NCBI GenBank assembly: GCA_947683625.1
Contig: CANTUR010000057.1
Span: 494,501 to 558,500 of the forward strand
Source of the DNA: Mallotus nudiflorus
Lineage: Eukaryota > Streptophyta > Magnoliopsida > Malpighiales > Euphorbiaceae
Length of the DNA: 64,000 nt
Reading direction: 5' to 3'
Every line of letters begins with the position of its first letter. Within the stretch, counting starts at the first letter, position 1. Shown here in pieces: positions 48,236 to 62,540 of the stretch. Under the pieces are notes generated by a model, which saw only the letters and a program-made list of their open reading frames with translations, was not told the DNA's origin and ran no database searches. The translations under genes were made by a program, and so were the position numbers.

Positions 48236-50329
48236 TATAATGTGTTATGCCTATTTATTGTATCATATAATTGAATTGATAATATATAATATTTGTGTAG
48301 TTGAATTTCATACTTATATTAGACAATTTCGTATCAACATATTAAATTTATTTTTAATTATGCAAATTAGTATAAGATTGCTTCGATACTTAAAGCTAAT
48401 GTTTAGAATATTAATTAACGAGTGTCACATTAAGCTTATTAAAGATTATATTAATTTGATATATGCAAGAGGTACAAGTGATTTATGGTGCAAAGATCAT
48501 ATAAAATATACTGTTCCAAGTGGGCTAATGTGCTGTTTTACATTATCCTTATTGACATGGTGTTATCTGTTTGATGAAAATGACTACCACTCTGTGTCAT
48601 GTTGTTTCCTAGTTGGCCCTCATGAAAGATATTTCCGATTCTTTGCTTATACTTTTTCTTGTTATATGATAGATCTTGAGGATATGTATTTTGAGTTGAG
48701 AAAATACTATCTATTTATTTATATATGCTTTCTTTTATTAGCAATTCTATACCACTTCTATAAAGAGTTTTTGTCTTTTTTGGTTTTTTCTCTTAGTTAA
48801 TATATACAAGTATGTAAATATTTTTAAGAAATCGATAATATATTCTACTTTTAAATTATATGAAAATAAATTCTATAAATTGGTGATAACATAATTCAAA
48901 TTCTACACATATTGTAAACGAAAAATGACCACTTAACTGCTCTCTCCTGACTCTTTATTGAAGAATATATGAATATAGTGATGAGTACAACTCCATAACT
49001 AACAAAGGAATAAAATCACAAGTTGACTTGCAATATTTGCAGCCCCAAGAATCAATGACATGGGTGTGTCTGTTTTCTTTGAAATAACATTTTAAGCCAA
49101 GAGAATACTGAATCAAAGTGACATTACATATATATTGGAATATTGAATCAAAATGCACCAACACCTCAGCAAACAGAATTTTAGTACCTTTTTTTTTTCT
49201 TCATTAATCCAAATAAGGCACAAGAATTAGAATACTCTAGCCATATACGTGGTGCATATGTTTGATATGATTGGACACTTGCCTTTCTTGCATGTACAAT
49301 GAGGTATGCATATAAGAACCCTTGATCAAATTCATATCTTCATGAAAATTATAAAGCAATATTCTAATTAATCCTATTAGGTTCTCATATGATTTGGACA
49401 TCAAATTTATTATAAAAATAAAAATTAATCCGTGATATTATATATACTATAGTTAATTAGCATGCAAATTTCAATGCTCTAATGTTACTTATTTACACTC
49501 TTTAAGAACTTTCGATTCTTCTTACTTTGGCATGGAACATATGCTTAAATAGAAACAACTAATTAATTAATTAAAATCATGACATTAAACCATATATATA
49601 TATATATATATATTAACATTCACAATCAGAACATTTTGTAACGAATATGCACAATACTTAGGGCCTTAAACTTATAAATTAAGCTATCATATATTGTTTC
49701 TTAATGGTGATTTGAAGTATATATATGGATGTGTGTATATCATGTTAAAAGTGATTTGAAGTGTGTGCGTATCTAAGAATAAATGTGATCGTCATGTATG
49801 GCGATTCACAAGAATATAAGGAATACGTAATAAGCATTTCCAAATTATATATATATATATATATATATGATACACACAAAAATAATGTGCAAGAATATTT
49901 AACTAAATTGAAATCAAAGAATATTTAGTTAAATAGTGACACTTTATATAAATTCTACAAAAACTCATTTGTTTGGCTCAATTTCACTAAAAAAATTCAT
50001 TTTACTTATAAATAAATTCTAAAAAAATTTATTTATAAATGAATTTTTAATAAATAAAGTGTATTTGGTTCAAATAAATATTTCATAAAATAAATACTTT
50101 TGAAAATCTTAAAAATTTAATTTAGTAAGCAAATCTATAAAATTAAAAATTTCAAATTAAAAATAAATTTTATAAAATTTTCATTTATAACAGGCACACT
50201 TTTTTACAATCACAGATGAATTTTGTTGAATTTATTATACTAAACGTACTGTCAGATTTAGTATGTTAATTAAAAATTGTACAATTAATTGTTACAAAAA
50301 AGATGATAAAAAAATTTAAAACTTTTAGC

Positions 50330-50560
50330 TAAGGACAATCTTGTCTCTATAACTGATTTTTAGTCGCAAACGATAATTGCAACAAAACTAATTGTTGGAA
50401 GGAATTAAGTCGCTTCAACCCTGTCGTTAAAGGAATACTACGTTTACGCCGTAAAGAGAATTTTTTTTTCAATAGCGACAACAGTAATTGCTGGTGGTAC
50501 TGTAAAATTTCCGTCGCCAAAAGTATGTGGTGTTGATGTTTTGGCGACGATCCATATTTA
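50330..50560. repeat. Possible CACTA-type transposon remnant
   Basis: Contains repeated GCGAC/GTCGC words (AGTCGC, CTGTCGTTA, AGCGACAAC, CCGTCGCCAAAA, TTGGCGACGA) of the kind seen in subterminal regions of CACTA elements. No transposase or clear terminal repeats are found. Confidence 0.3.
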
Positions 50561-52010
50561 ATGAATTGTTGCACCTATGAGTTACCCACTTATCCCCATC
50601 AACACTTATTATTTGATCTACACATTTAAAACCTATAATTTTCATTACTTTAAAATTATATACAAAGACTTTTGTTTTAAAAATATTATACCGTAAATGA
50701 TGTTAATTATCAATTTAAAATTTAAATATTTTGTTCTAGACATTTTTTTCATGTTTTACATAAAAGTTAAGCTGTATCACTTACACCTACTTGAACTTTT
50801 TATAATTTTTAGATTAAAAATTCATTCAAATCTCCAATATATTTTAGTGAGTTTAATCAAAATTTTCGATAACATTTTAGAGTATAGGATTCATTAATGA
50901 AAATTAGCTAAAACTTTTTTTGATTAATAAGGAGGTTGTATGATTTAAATTTTTATAGACTATACAATAAGGAGTAGTCCTTCCCTTTTATTAACGATGG
51001 CAAAAATCAAAGATCAAAGTCTGCACTCTAATATACCTTTAAAGAAAAATTACCATTTAATTGTTTTCTTACTTACGGTAAATAATTTTTCAATATATTT
51101 ATAAAAGGGGTTCTATTCAAAGGCTAGAAATAAGGTCACTAATTAAGGCAAAATGATGCTAAAGTAATGTGGATGCAGACAATAGGTTAATAGGGCACCG
51201 ATGCTAGTGGGAAAGAAGCAAAGAATCAACATGTGCCACAACTACTACTTCATGTGTGTATCTTGTATACCTTTCACAAGAACACACTCTGTATTCCAAG
51301 GGGAATAGGAATGATATATAAGGTGATGTGTGTGCATATATATTATTGTATAGTGATTTTCTTGTCAGCATCCCATGATATGTACTCTATATGTTAAGAA
51401 GTTAGAGAATTGGAACAGCAGGAATATGAGGGAAAGCAACAAATGGCTATACGTATCTATCAAAGCTTTCATTGTCTTAATATATATATAGTTTTTAACT
51501 AATGGTGTCCAAATTGTGTCTCACTACAGTATCAAGAAACGTGGGTTGCTGGATATAGTTCCTGTTTAGTTGTTGGTGGTAGATTGGAAGCATCAGATGC
51601 AACCACATATTTTAAGATTCTGAGCATATTTATGTATAAACATATATATACAGCCATGAAGGATTCATCTAGCTAGTATAGCCCAACATGTACATACATA
51701 TACATGCATGGAAGCTAATTAAAGTCAACCCATCAAGCATTTTTTTTAGTGGAATCTGCATCAGACGTAAGCAGTTGTGAAGGAATTAAAAGTAAATTAA
51801 GATTCCAAAAAGATCCTTTTTTTATGCAAAGTATATCAGGAATTTTCTGGGCTCTTTCATTTAATTCCCTGACTTGTCCTTGGAAACATCACTCATCAAT
51901 ACATAAAAATACGACATAACAAAATAGAAAAACATTAAAAACAAAAAACATAACAAAGATGGAGGGGGATTAAAAAGACAAAAAATAAGCCTATCCCCAA
52001 ATAAAATTGT

Positions 52011-54135
52011 TTAGGCTTGAGGCTCTTGGCTGGCCTTAGTTGGCACCTCTGGCAGTGCCATTGGCATGGCGATGGCTATTGGGGAGATCTTGTTGTTAGC
52101 TTCTGCTTTTTGCAAAGCAACATCATTAGCTTCAATATCTTGATGTATAATTGCCATTGAATTTCCATTTCCTTGAACACCCTTCACAGGATCAGGAATC
52201 TCCTCTTCAGAGTCCAGTTCACTTCTCTCGTTGTGCTTTCCCCATAGCACTGCATAAAGCCCTATAACTATCAAAACAGATCCAACCACACTGCACCCAC
52301 AAGTGAGTAATGAGCTAATTAGTCATAATTAATCAAGTTATTATTTAAAAACATTATATGAATGCAATACTAACTTTTATATATAGAGATTCAGGAGAAT
52401 AAAATAGAAAAAAGGTGATGATTACATATATGCTATCCTAGATAAGGATGCTATATTGGAGGACACTGCTAAGTAGTAAAGAATATGAGAGATGCATGTA
52501 TGTGCATATAGATATAGAAATGAAAAGGAAAATTAATTAATTACCCTCCAAGGAATATTTTTTCTGCCAAGATGAAAGAGCCCATGATGGCAACAACGAT
52601 CATCATCAAAGGGCTAAAAGCAGTAGCAAACACTGGACCCTTTTTCTTTATCACCAATCCTTGGACATAGTATGAAATGCTTGATGTCACAATCCCCTAT
52701 TCATTAAAAAACCAAGAAAGGATTAATCAATGATTAAAAAGGACAAAAACTTGTCATGCACTAGCAATAAACTTAAATTCAATTGCACTTGAGTCGTTTC
52801 GATTTTCAAAACGAATTGGAGACCAACCAATGAAAAAAAAAGGAATTGCATATAGAAACACAAAAGGAAAGATCGAGAGGTATAGGGAATTACAGCATAG
52901 GCAGCAGCAAGGAGATTCATGTCCCAGCCAATTTGCCATACAGAGGTTTTGTGCTCCATCACAAAGGTAACAGCAATAGCTTGTAGAGTACCAATAAAGC
53001 ACACTAATGTCGTTAGAGACAACTGATGTTTCTTGTACGTCTCCAATGCCTTGGTCTATCATGTCACATGCAAAATTTACATATTATTATTATTATTTTC
53101 CTTTGTTTTGAAAAAAAGAAAAAAAAAAGAAAGAAAAAAGAAAGGTAATATATGCAGAGAATTATTACTTGCAACACAAACAATGAAGCCCAGGCTAGGG
53201 TTGCAATGATAAGAAGGATAGAGCCCTTAAGCCAGTCTTTGTCGGTGGTTCCAGTAGTGTCAGTAGCATAGGATTGGCGAGGATGAACATGTTTAGACCA
53301 CACCATCTCCACAATTGGACCTTTATACAATGTCATTAACAATGCTCCTGCCACTGTTACTACAGTCCCTGCAAGCTTTGCCTGACATTTTATTTTCTTC
53401 AGGTTTAGCTTCTCCATCCTGTGTTACACAAACACATATATAGCCCACCAATCAAAATTACTAAAATATGAGTTGATTAACCAAAGTAAAGATACCCAAT
53501 TAAGAAGAAATGATTTTGGCTCTGGTTTAATGTGTAGCAGCTGCTTACCTAAATATGACTGCCATCACAAATGTCATGGCAGGAAGCATGTTGCTCATTG
53601 CACATGAAAAAGTTGGAGATGTAAATTTCAGCCCAGCATAGTAGAAGTTCTGGTCAATCACAGGCCTATATAAATATAAAAAAAACCCAAAACTTGGTTT
53701 AGTTAAGGCACCTAGTTAAGTAGTACTTAAGTAGCTAGCTATATACGATGAATGCAAGAATTATTGTACCCAAGAAGGGCAAGGACAAATAGCTGCAGAA
53801 AAATTTTGAAGGTGATCCTCGGCTGTTGTTTCCTGGAAAGTTGGAACATATATATATTGTAAGGATCAAGATTCTTGAAAATTAATAACTAAAAGAAAAA
53901 GGAAAAACATGGAGTAGTTTGATGTGAACCTCTCAAAAAAGAAAGCAAAAGGAGCTATGACTGCAGTAGCGAAGGCATGGCGATAAACAACGAGAACATA
54001 ATGGCTCATGCCACGGTTAAGTGACACTTTAGTAATGATGTTCATGCCTGCATAGCCAAATTGCAAAGAGATCATAGCAAAATAAGGCTTTGAAGATTCA
54101 AGAAACTTAAGGCAGCCACCTAGTTGGCTCTTCAT
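52011..54135 (-). CDS. WAT1-related/UMAMIT9-like membrane transporter, 409 aa, seven exons
   Basis: Exons are 54135-53930, 53832-53770, 53665-53549, 53418-53169, 53055-52894, 52696-52545 and 52290-52011. They total 1230 nt in frame. The protein is a drug/metabolite-transporter type (two EamA repeats, about ten membrane helices) of the plant nodulin-MtN21 family. These proteins move amino acids, and in the case of WAT1 auxin, across plasma or vacuolar membranes. Key blocks: KPYFAMISLQFGYAGMNIIT, SHYVLVVYRH, GPVIDQNFYY, TSPTFSCAMSN, GTVVTVAGALLMTLYKGP, LAWASLFVLQ, QLSLTTLVCFIGT and GPVFATAFSPLMM. As I recall it, Arabidopsis At5g07050 (UMAMIT9) is the closest relative. The C-terminal tail (about 75 aa, hydrophilic then A/P-rich) is cytosolic and poorly conserved. 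Start chosen at MKSQLGG because the in-frame extension upstream opens with TTG. Confidence 0.94.
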
Positions 54136-54252
54136 GATGATGATATTTGTTGGGATCAAGAAGAAGAAGTGGGAATATAGGGAGGAAGAATAGCACAAGA
54201 AAGAAATGGCTTTGTGTGTCTTCCTAGGGAAAATAAGGCAACCGTTGCTCCC

Positions 54253-54260
54253 TATTTATA
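54253..54260 (-). promoter_or_regulatory. TATA box of the UMAMIT9-like gene
   Basis: On the minus strand TATAAATA (in CAATATAAATAGGG) is about 118 nt upstream of the ATG at 54135. This leaves a plausible 5' UTR of about 85 nt. Confidence 0.6.
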
Positions 54261-54560
54261 TTGTTTTGGAGGGAAGTTTACCATATGATATATTATTAGA
54301 TCATTTATCATAAAATGATATATAAATTGAAAAAGGAATATAGGAAGAAAAAAAAAAAGAATAAAGGAGAATTTTTCAATTATCCATTTGTTGTTAGAGA
54401 ACATGTGAGGTACACGTAGAAGCATAGAGGTAGTGTGTATCTGAGTCGATCACTTTTCGTAGGTGGGTGGTGATGCAAGCTTTGTGACACTGTATAGTAG
54501 TGACATAAATCCCAGTTATTAATCTCAGGCATAATACATGCATAGTGATGTGTATTTTTC

Positions 54561-54845
54561 GGTTTAATACTTCAATTTATAAATTTGTCATTTTGACACC
54601 TGAATTTAATTAAAATGCACTAATTTACATTAAAATAAAGACATAATATATCTACCAATCCCTATATTTATCATTTTTTATCAATTTAACACATTTACTT
54701 GTAATTTTTTATCAGTCAAACCTTTATAATGTGACACATTTTAATTTGCTATTTCATGTCACATGTACTAATAGAAATTTTAAAATTGCATTTTAGTCAA
54801 ATTTAAATATTAAAATGAGAAAATTATAAATTGAAGTGTTAAAAT
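54561..54845. mobile_element. MITE-like element with ~35-bp imperfect terminal inverted repeats
   Basis: The left end (TTAATACTTCAATTTATAAA.TTGTCATTTTGACAC, from about 54563) is nearly the inverse of the right end (AATATTAAAATGAGAAAATTATAAATTGAAGTGTTAA, to about 54843). There is no coding capacity. The inner part is shared with 48030-48235. Target duplications are not clear. Confidence 0.55.
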
Positions 54846-55161
54846 GATAAATACAGAGTCATGTATGTTTTGCGTCTTAATTTTATGTATATTAAATATG
54901 TAAAATAAATAGAATCCGATCCTCTTTTTTTGTATTTTGTATTTGATTTCATTTTCTTTTTCTTTTTCTTCATTCCCTACTATGGTATGTGACTTTTTAG
55001 AGCTCGTCTAAGGGATGTGCACGGTACAAAGTTCATGATGTAGACTTTATTTAGTTCATCCTATTAGCTCGACTTATCAAAAATCAATATCTTCAAAATT
55101 TGAGAATTCAACGAATCCCTAATTGTATTATTTTTTTTATTTAGTTTATCCATAGATTAGT

Positions 55162-55164
<3 letters not shown>

Positions 55165-55240
<76 letters not shown>

Positions 55241-55254
55241 TGTGTGTGTGTGTG
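55165..55254. repeat. (TA)37 + (TG)7 microsatellite
   Basis: Pure TA repeat 55165-55238 followed by GA and TG repeats 55241-55254. Confidence 0.95.
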
Positions 55255-55765
55255 TTTTTATGAAGAAAGAAAAAAGGTGTAGCACACCTACCTTGCAAAT
55301 TGCCATGGCGTAGTCATTGAGTGCTATTTCACAAATCAATTACAACCGTTGATCAATGGAATTTTTTTTTTTAACAACAACAGAAATTCTTTAAACACAA
55401 AGAAAGATTCATTTCGCATTGAGAAACATAGTTATATATACATGTATGTATATATAAATGACAATAAGATTTATGCTCATCAACCCAAAGAAAAGAATCT
55501 GATTATTCACTTCACACCATCTATATATAAATGAGGTTTTGCTTGAACTAATTTATCATGGTGCTTAATATATTTCTTCTTTTTTTAATATAATATAAGT
55601 TGCGATAATGTCTTTATTCCATATCTTTATTATTTATTGTATATATAATTTTTCTTAACTAAACTATTGATATCCAAAACTTACTAAATTTTAACTAATA
55701 TGATTTAATCTGAACAAAAATATAAGGACGACAAAAATCTTTTAATAATCAATTTAATATAACTG

Positions 55766-55880
55766 TACTACCAAAAACTACTGAAATTTCGTTGTTAACA
55801 TTGAATTTTCCATCCCATATTATTTAGCGATGGAATTGCTACCGAAATAATTGGTCGTTAAAATGCTCTTCTTTGTGTAG
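55766..55880. mobile_element. Possible small CACTA-type MITE
   Basis: Begins near CTACCAAAAACTACTG and ends ...CTTCTTTGTGTAG, an imperfect inverted repeat of CACTA-like form. TAGCGATGG and GGTCGTTAAA words lie inside. About 115 bp with no coding. Tentative. Confidence 0.35.
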
Positions 55881-56346
55881 ATTTAATCTTTACAAATTGG
55901 CCATAGGCTTTTATGTTTATGAATGTCTTTATGAAACATAAAATCAACTAAATGAGAAAAATCACATGATTAGTACAATATAAAATATTTTTGTTAATTT
56001 CGTTCACTGACAAAAAGAAAATGGTGGGGGGATCTCATCCCTAACCCTTTTTGAAGACGCTATATGATACATATACTCTCATCATGAATCTAACATGATA
56101 TCTAAAGTGATCAATAAATAGAGGGGAAAAAAAGGGAATCAAAGCACCAAAGAGTTAGGTCTCATCTTTCCAACATAGAGAATAATAATCAGTCGGCTGC
56201 CCTTCTATTTGTGTTTGTTGATTTCTAATCACAATAAAGTGATATCATGTCGAAATGCTATGGAAGAGGATCCATTATTTCTTGGAAAATCCTTCACATG
56301 ACAAAAAATTGTGTGGCATTAGTCTAAATGTACAACTAAATGATCT

Positions 56347-56384
<38 letters not shown>

Positions 56385-59300
56385 GACATAGTAGATTTGT
56401 TTACTCCACAATTTTTTCCCTTTAATTGGTTTTCTTTCTACCAACCTAAATTATTAATTTAAATATCCTTTATTTAACCATAAATTAATTTTAAAAATAA
56501 ATTTTAAATTATCATTGAGATAGCAATTCTATAATTAAATAATTTGCGCTGCTTTAATCTAATGTAAAACCTCTCATGGGCATTATGAAGAATTTAGTAT
56601 GGAATCCTTGCTCCATTTTTCCACCCTTAGTCAAATAAATTCTTATTTATCTTGTACTGTAAAATGCCAATATTATTGGTAAGAATTTTCAAAACATTGG
56701 AAACTTTAATACAAAAACACATGGGTGAACCTAATACTTAATTATGGTGATAAAAATTCAGTATTTAATTAAAATGATAAAAATTAAAATTTAATAGTGT
56801 ATGTGTGAATTTTAGATGGCTTAATATTGTTGGTTTAATTTTTCAAGTCATTAAAAAAGTAAAAACACCTTAATAGCTAATTAGGTAGGTTAAATCAAAT
56901 ATTAATAAAGGCTTTTAAGTCTTAAAAACTGAAATCTGCCCCCTATTTTTTTTTTTTTGTAAACTTAATCAAATCAGATAAATGGGAAAAAATATCGAAT
57001 GTCTAGAAATTTCATTGTGACTTCTCTCCCAATGATTATCAATCATGGATTTTTCTCCACCTCCAAATCCATATGAGGTAAATATGTGATCTTAACTAAG
57101 CTAAAAATATTAATTCTGGATCAAATTTGCTTTTTATTAATACGTGGCTAACGAAAAATGAAAATAAAATGCCCTAAATATATATAAATGAATTTAAAAG
57201 TATGATGATGAAAACACCTTGTGCATAAACAAGTAACAATCCCACACATGAAGGCTTGAAAAGATATATAAATAGATCAAGTGGAGCACCATATTCACAA
57301 AATGGGCATCTAATCATCTCCAATCATCTCAACTTCATTCGTCACCATATATAGCCCTTACCCAAAAGTGTATCACTCCTTAATGCCTCAAAAAATTTCA
57401 TTTCCTAAAATTCAATCGTATATTTATACATATCGTGATCTTTAGTATATATAATTTACTGATTATTTTGTGTTATATATATATATTGATCTTAGGTTGA
57501 AATTATAATTAACATTTCTTAACTCTTTTGAAATTTGTACTAAACTAATTAGTTATTATAATGAAAATAACATAAAACCAAGCATGAAATTATAAGCATC
57601 CTGGCCCGCCAATTATTAAAATTTTTAGTTTAAATCATCCATATTAAAATCTGTTAAATTCTAACTAATCCAATTTGTTTCAAATAAAATCATAAAAATA
57701 GTAAAAATTTTCTAATAACTAATTTAATGTGACTATATGTACACAATTCAAATTCAAAATATTTTTTTTCAGCTGATTCAACAGTTATAAATAGTAGTAA
57801 ATTAATTGATTTTTTAAAAATGAAAATATTTTGTGTAGTAATGATAATGAACATTCTTGGTGCTTTGAAAATGTATGTATTAGCTCAGCTCCACTATGCA
57901 ATTGGAGAAATCAAACATGGGCATGTCTGTTCATTTTCATACACACCCCCAAGTTGAATGAAAAGAAAACTACAATAATTTTTTACACATATTGTCATAA
58001 TATGGGCACAAATATATCAAAAAAAAAAAAAAGAAAGAATATATTAATTGAACGGTCGATAATCAACATCCGTGATACTAGTATGGCTCCAAATTTCTGA
58101 CGGAAAAATGATAATTTTGGGTCCATTAAAGGACAATTATAATAGGAGAAAAGATGAAGAGTTGATGATGCAAAGGGATTGTGTCTCTGATGAAAGGACT
58201 GAAGTGCATGTAGCAAGTGCAAGTGCAAGTGCACCAAGGCGACGATGCTATGTAGGAGCTAGCAATGGTGGGGAAATCATCTGACCCACAAGAATGTTGG
58301 AAACTTATGAGGCAGTGTTCTAAAAGAATGTGAACTATGCATAAAGCTTATGTTTTTTTATCCCTTTGGCCTTTAACTATGCATTCATCATCATCTTCTC
58401 CTTCTCTCCTTTAGTGTTTTTTTTTCCTGTTTTCTTCTTCTAATGAATATATTAATTAGAGCTTATGTATTTTCTTATTCACTACGTAATTGCATGCAAA
58501 ATGTAGTTGTTTTTTCAACATTTTCTAGTGATCATTTAGGATTTAGCATTGTTATGTGGGATTTTCTATGGAAGGAAAATTAATTATTATCAATGTCTAG
58601 CTAACCTGCCTATTTTCCCTCAATACTAGTAATTTGTATCATGCAACGATATTCAATGAGCTAATTTGTACGTTGTAGGTAGCCAAAGCTAGGTCAATCA
58701 CCAATTTGATTTGGTTTCAACAAAATGTTTGTTTCACTGCATGCATTCAAAAGCTTTGCCTGGATAATTGATACCATACTTATTTGGTCATAAAATTAGA
58801 ATATAATTATACAATGAATGAAAGTAAGTTCTACATTAGTCAACCATGTTTCATTCTTTTCACTACTGATTATAGTTGAAGTCAAAATATGTTTCTTTTT
58901 TTGTTTAAGTCATCGGTATTTAGAATACACTAAATTTTGATTATTTTGATTTAAGTAAATAAAAATATAAAGGTGATAAAAATTTCTCAATAATTTATTT
59001 AACACAACTGTATATATTAAAACTCACACTTAAAATCTAATTTAAATATGAATAGTTAATTGTGGACTAATAGGAACAGTTGTTGGTAAAATTGTTTCTT
59101 TCTATCCAAGTTTTATTTTTATTTTTACCCTTTACGACCCAACAAAAAGAAACAAATTCATTTCTAAAATTTAATCAACCGATACAAATTTTTTGTTGCC
59201 TTCCATAGATCCAAATTAACCTAAGTTCCTTTAATTTCCCACCTTTCCCGCCTAGAGCTTGCTCATTATCATTAGAGAAAAAGAAAGATAAAAATAAAAA

Positions 59301-62300
59301 ATAAAAAAATTATTTATAAGGTATTCCTGTTAAACAAAGCAAAAACACATACAATTTTCAAATGTACTAGAAAAAGTTTATTTTCTTAATAAAAAAGCCT
59401 TCAATTACACGATAATTTTAAGTATTCAGACTATAAAAAATTTACTAATTCAGATCAAGTCAGATACATTTTTATCATTTATTATTTCAAATACAAAATT
59501 AATATTAGAAATAAACATTTAAATTTTTATCACTTAATCCAATTGATAGCCTTCATTTACTTATTTCTCACAAATTCTATATATCATCACTCCCAAAAGT
59601 TTGGTCAAAGAATCAATTTCTCTAGCTACTTGAGCATACAAATAAATCTCCATATATATATATTCATTGCTTTACAGCTTTTATTTTGTGCATTTTTTGG
59701 ACATATATTATGCCCATTACAAGCAGAAATGAAAAAAAATAAAAATAAAATAATAGAAATGGTGGAAACGGAAAATGCATTAGCCTTTCCATAAAAAACA
59801 TGGCTTTTTATTTGAGAGTTCCCTAACCAGCAGTACTCCTCAATTATTGTTGAATCAATTAACAAGGTCGGTGTGTAATTGTCGTAAAAAAAGTAAATAC
59901 AACCTAAAAATCATTATAAACATATATTAAAGCCAAACCCGCAAATGTAATTGAAACCCACTTTATATGCTTACATCACGTAAAGCAGAAAAGAAAAATC
60001 ACAAATTGGCATTGCTTATTTATCGATCTTTTGATTGACTACTAATTCAAGTTTTATTAATTTGGTTGGAGGAACTGGGAATAAGTAAAATATCGAATTC
60101 AAGCCATTTTTATGTATTTAAATATTTTTATATGAACTATTACTAGTCGACAATTTAATTTAATTTAATAATTAAGTATCTGTTTCGTGAAAAATAAAAT
60201 TAAAAGTTGGTCACTTCTCAAACTAAAAAGTGGTATCCAAAACTAACATTGCAGTAATCATATGATCATGAATTTAGAATTTGCCCTCACACCTTCAAAC
60301 CTATCATTGCCTTAACATAAAATTAAGTAGATGAACAATGCACCAAGTTCATTGGTTGCCTAATCCAAAACCCAGAAAGCCAATAGTTGATTAAGTTTAG
60401 TGTCACTTTCATTAATGGAAATTACAAGCATAAATTATGTCACTTTCATTTGGTGTGATCATAGTAAGTATAATTAATTTGTTTTGTTAATAATTGCTAG
60501 TGTGATTGTGTGAATGATTGTAACTTATTTATATTCTATACAAGAAACCATCATTTTCTTCCACATTAAGGCAATGTAAAAAGATTAAAAAAACAAAAAA
60601 AAAAAGCCATAGAATTATTTCTTTGAGAGTGGAGTTGGCATATATATATATATAATTCTCACCCTCCTCCATTAAGCACAGAACTTTAAGATAAACAACT
60701 AATATTAACAAATATTATATATATGGCTATAAACAATTTATTATTCATCTTAGTGCCTCAAATGATTAATCTTTCAGAGGCTTTTTTTTACAGTGCATGT
60801 GACAAATTTTCACCAATTGATGAGATTGACAATTAGTTCATCATGCTTTTTCACCTACTTAAATATAAACATTATCACACATTTATTTGTCAACTTATAA
60901 TACCTAATTCAAGTAGTTTAATTACCCCTCCAATGAAATTTGACCTTTAATACGTGACATAAATGATTTACTACACTAATGGCCATCCTTAATCTTTTCT
61001 TTATTCAAAGACTAGTTCTATATAAACACATACTTCTTCCATTTACAATCTATGTTTATATTAAGAAAATATTGACTCAAACATTTCTAAAAGTTAGACA
61101 TTTTGATTAATCAAAATTTAACATCTTTAAACTTCAGAGTTCGACATTAAATTTTTAAAGGTGCAATGTGTTATGTAAATATAAAATATAATGCCTACAT
61201 TATATATTATAAATTTTACCGTTAGATCAGACACATGTCGAATATGAAATTTTTTTTAGCTGTATGTATAGTGTAATACTACGTGTGAATCACCCAAAAG
61301 TAATATTGATATGCACTTCAGATTAAATGGTGGGATTTAGACTGCAACATATAGGGAGGTTGTTATTGGTGTGAGCCATGGCAAAATCCCCGCAGTTCAT
61401 CTTCTTCAGCCATTGGATAGATGGTCAAAATCCAATTTAAGAAATCACCCAACTTTTCATTTTATTACTTAAATATACTTATACTATGTTTGGATGTAAG
61501 GAATTTGAATACGGATTTGAATTTTAATTAAAATATCTATGAGAATTTGAAAGAAATCCATAATGAATTTAATACCTTATTTAATAAGGATTTTAATATT
61601 TAAAATCTAAGATTTCTAATCAAATGTTTGCATTGAAATACACTCTTAATTCATTTGTAGCACCATGTCAAGGAGTTCCTCATGTTCTGTTCTAGAGATA
61701 GGCTTTTCAATTTTCAATTTATATATTTTGGTGACAAATATATGAACGGAGATATAAATTTAAAATTCTATTTTGATTCTTGGATAATGTCGATGACATA
61801 AACTAAAATTTATTATAGAATCATATGGTTCATACTGAATCAGAATCAAAATGAAAAATTGCATAGCAAGCGAACACATGCGTGTGATACGCATAATATT
61901 ATTTCAGTATGAAGGTGCAATATTTCCATTGCTACAATCCGATCTTATCCTCTCAAGCATTTGAGAGAAAAAAAAACGTAGCAAAATAGAAACAGCCTTG
62001 CCAAGAGAAGATCACAAACTGTCTCATACAAAAGAGACATGTTAGGACTTCTTCAACCCTGCAGCAAAACTGCAAAATGCCACCCTTTTCTTCTCTAGCC
62101 CTACATCACTTTCAGCTGCAATATGCATAAAATTACTGTTTTGATGCATATATATAGCCCAATTTTCACTTTATGCATTTTAACTTTTTTTTTTTAATTT
62201 CAATAACAATCTTTTTTATTATTTGTTTCAATATAGTCCGAATAACTTTATTCAATTTAGTCCAAATTTATATTATATTTATTATATTATTACCAAATGC

Positions 62301-62540
62301 ATATAAATTTGATTTAATTATTATTATTTTTACTTAAATAATATTAATATTGCCACTAAAAATAATATTAATTTTTTACTTAAATAATATAAATTTTTTA
62401 ATTAAATAATTTTTTTATTTAAATAATATTAATATTTGGATAGAAAAATTTAACAATCATAGATTTGCATTAATTTAACAACTGATTTAAGAAAATAGTT
62501 ATAAAAAATGTTAAAATTAATAATACCCCAAACCATACAT

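Larger units (their letters stand above)
45686..52010. other. Intergenic region between MAP65 and the UMAMIT9-like gene
   Basis: About 6.3 kb with no gene I can support. It holds an AGC/CAC repeat (47615-47650), a dispersed MITE-like repeat (48030-48235), TA tracts (about 49595-49613, 49848-49868) and a remnant with GCGAC words (50330-50560). An open stretch of 186 codons at 48240-48800 has an ATG but is AT-driven and matches nothing I know. Confidence 0.6.
54265..62540. other. Long AT-rich intergenic region
   Basis: About 8.3 kb upstream of the UMAMIT9-like gene with no gene I can support. It contains a MITE-like element (54561-54845), a (TA)37(TG)7 tract (55165-55254), a possible CACTA-type MITE (55766-55880) and a TG/TA tract near 56348-56384. 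Open stretches near 57831-58284 are short and unrelated to anything I recognise. A palindromic AT-rich stretch near 61490-61640 resembles a decayed MITE. Confidence 0.55.

Noticed and set aside
53866..54198. Upstream extension of the UMAMIT9-like protein by 21 residues
   Set aside because: It opens with TTG, and the family protein starts close to the MKSQLGG position, so ATG 54135 is the better start.
55349..55534. 61-codon open frame next to the TA microsatellite
   Set aside because: Low-complexity, AT-driven, no similarity recognised.
57831..58284. Overlapping short open frames on both strands
   Set aside because: No recognisable domain, splice-consistent extension or coding bias. The SASASAS run comes from a short AGTGCA repeat.
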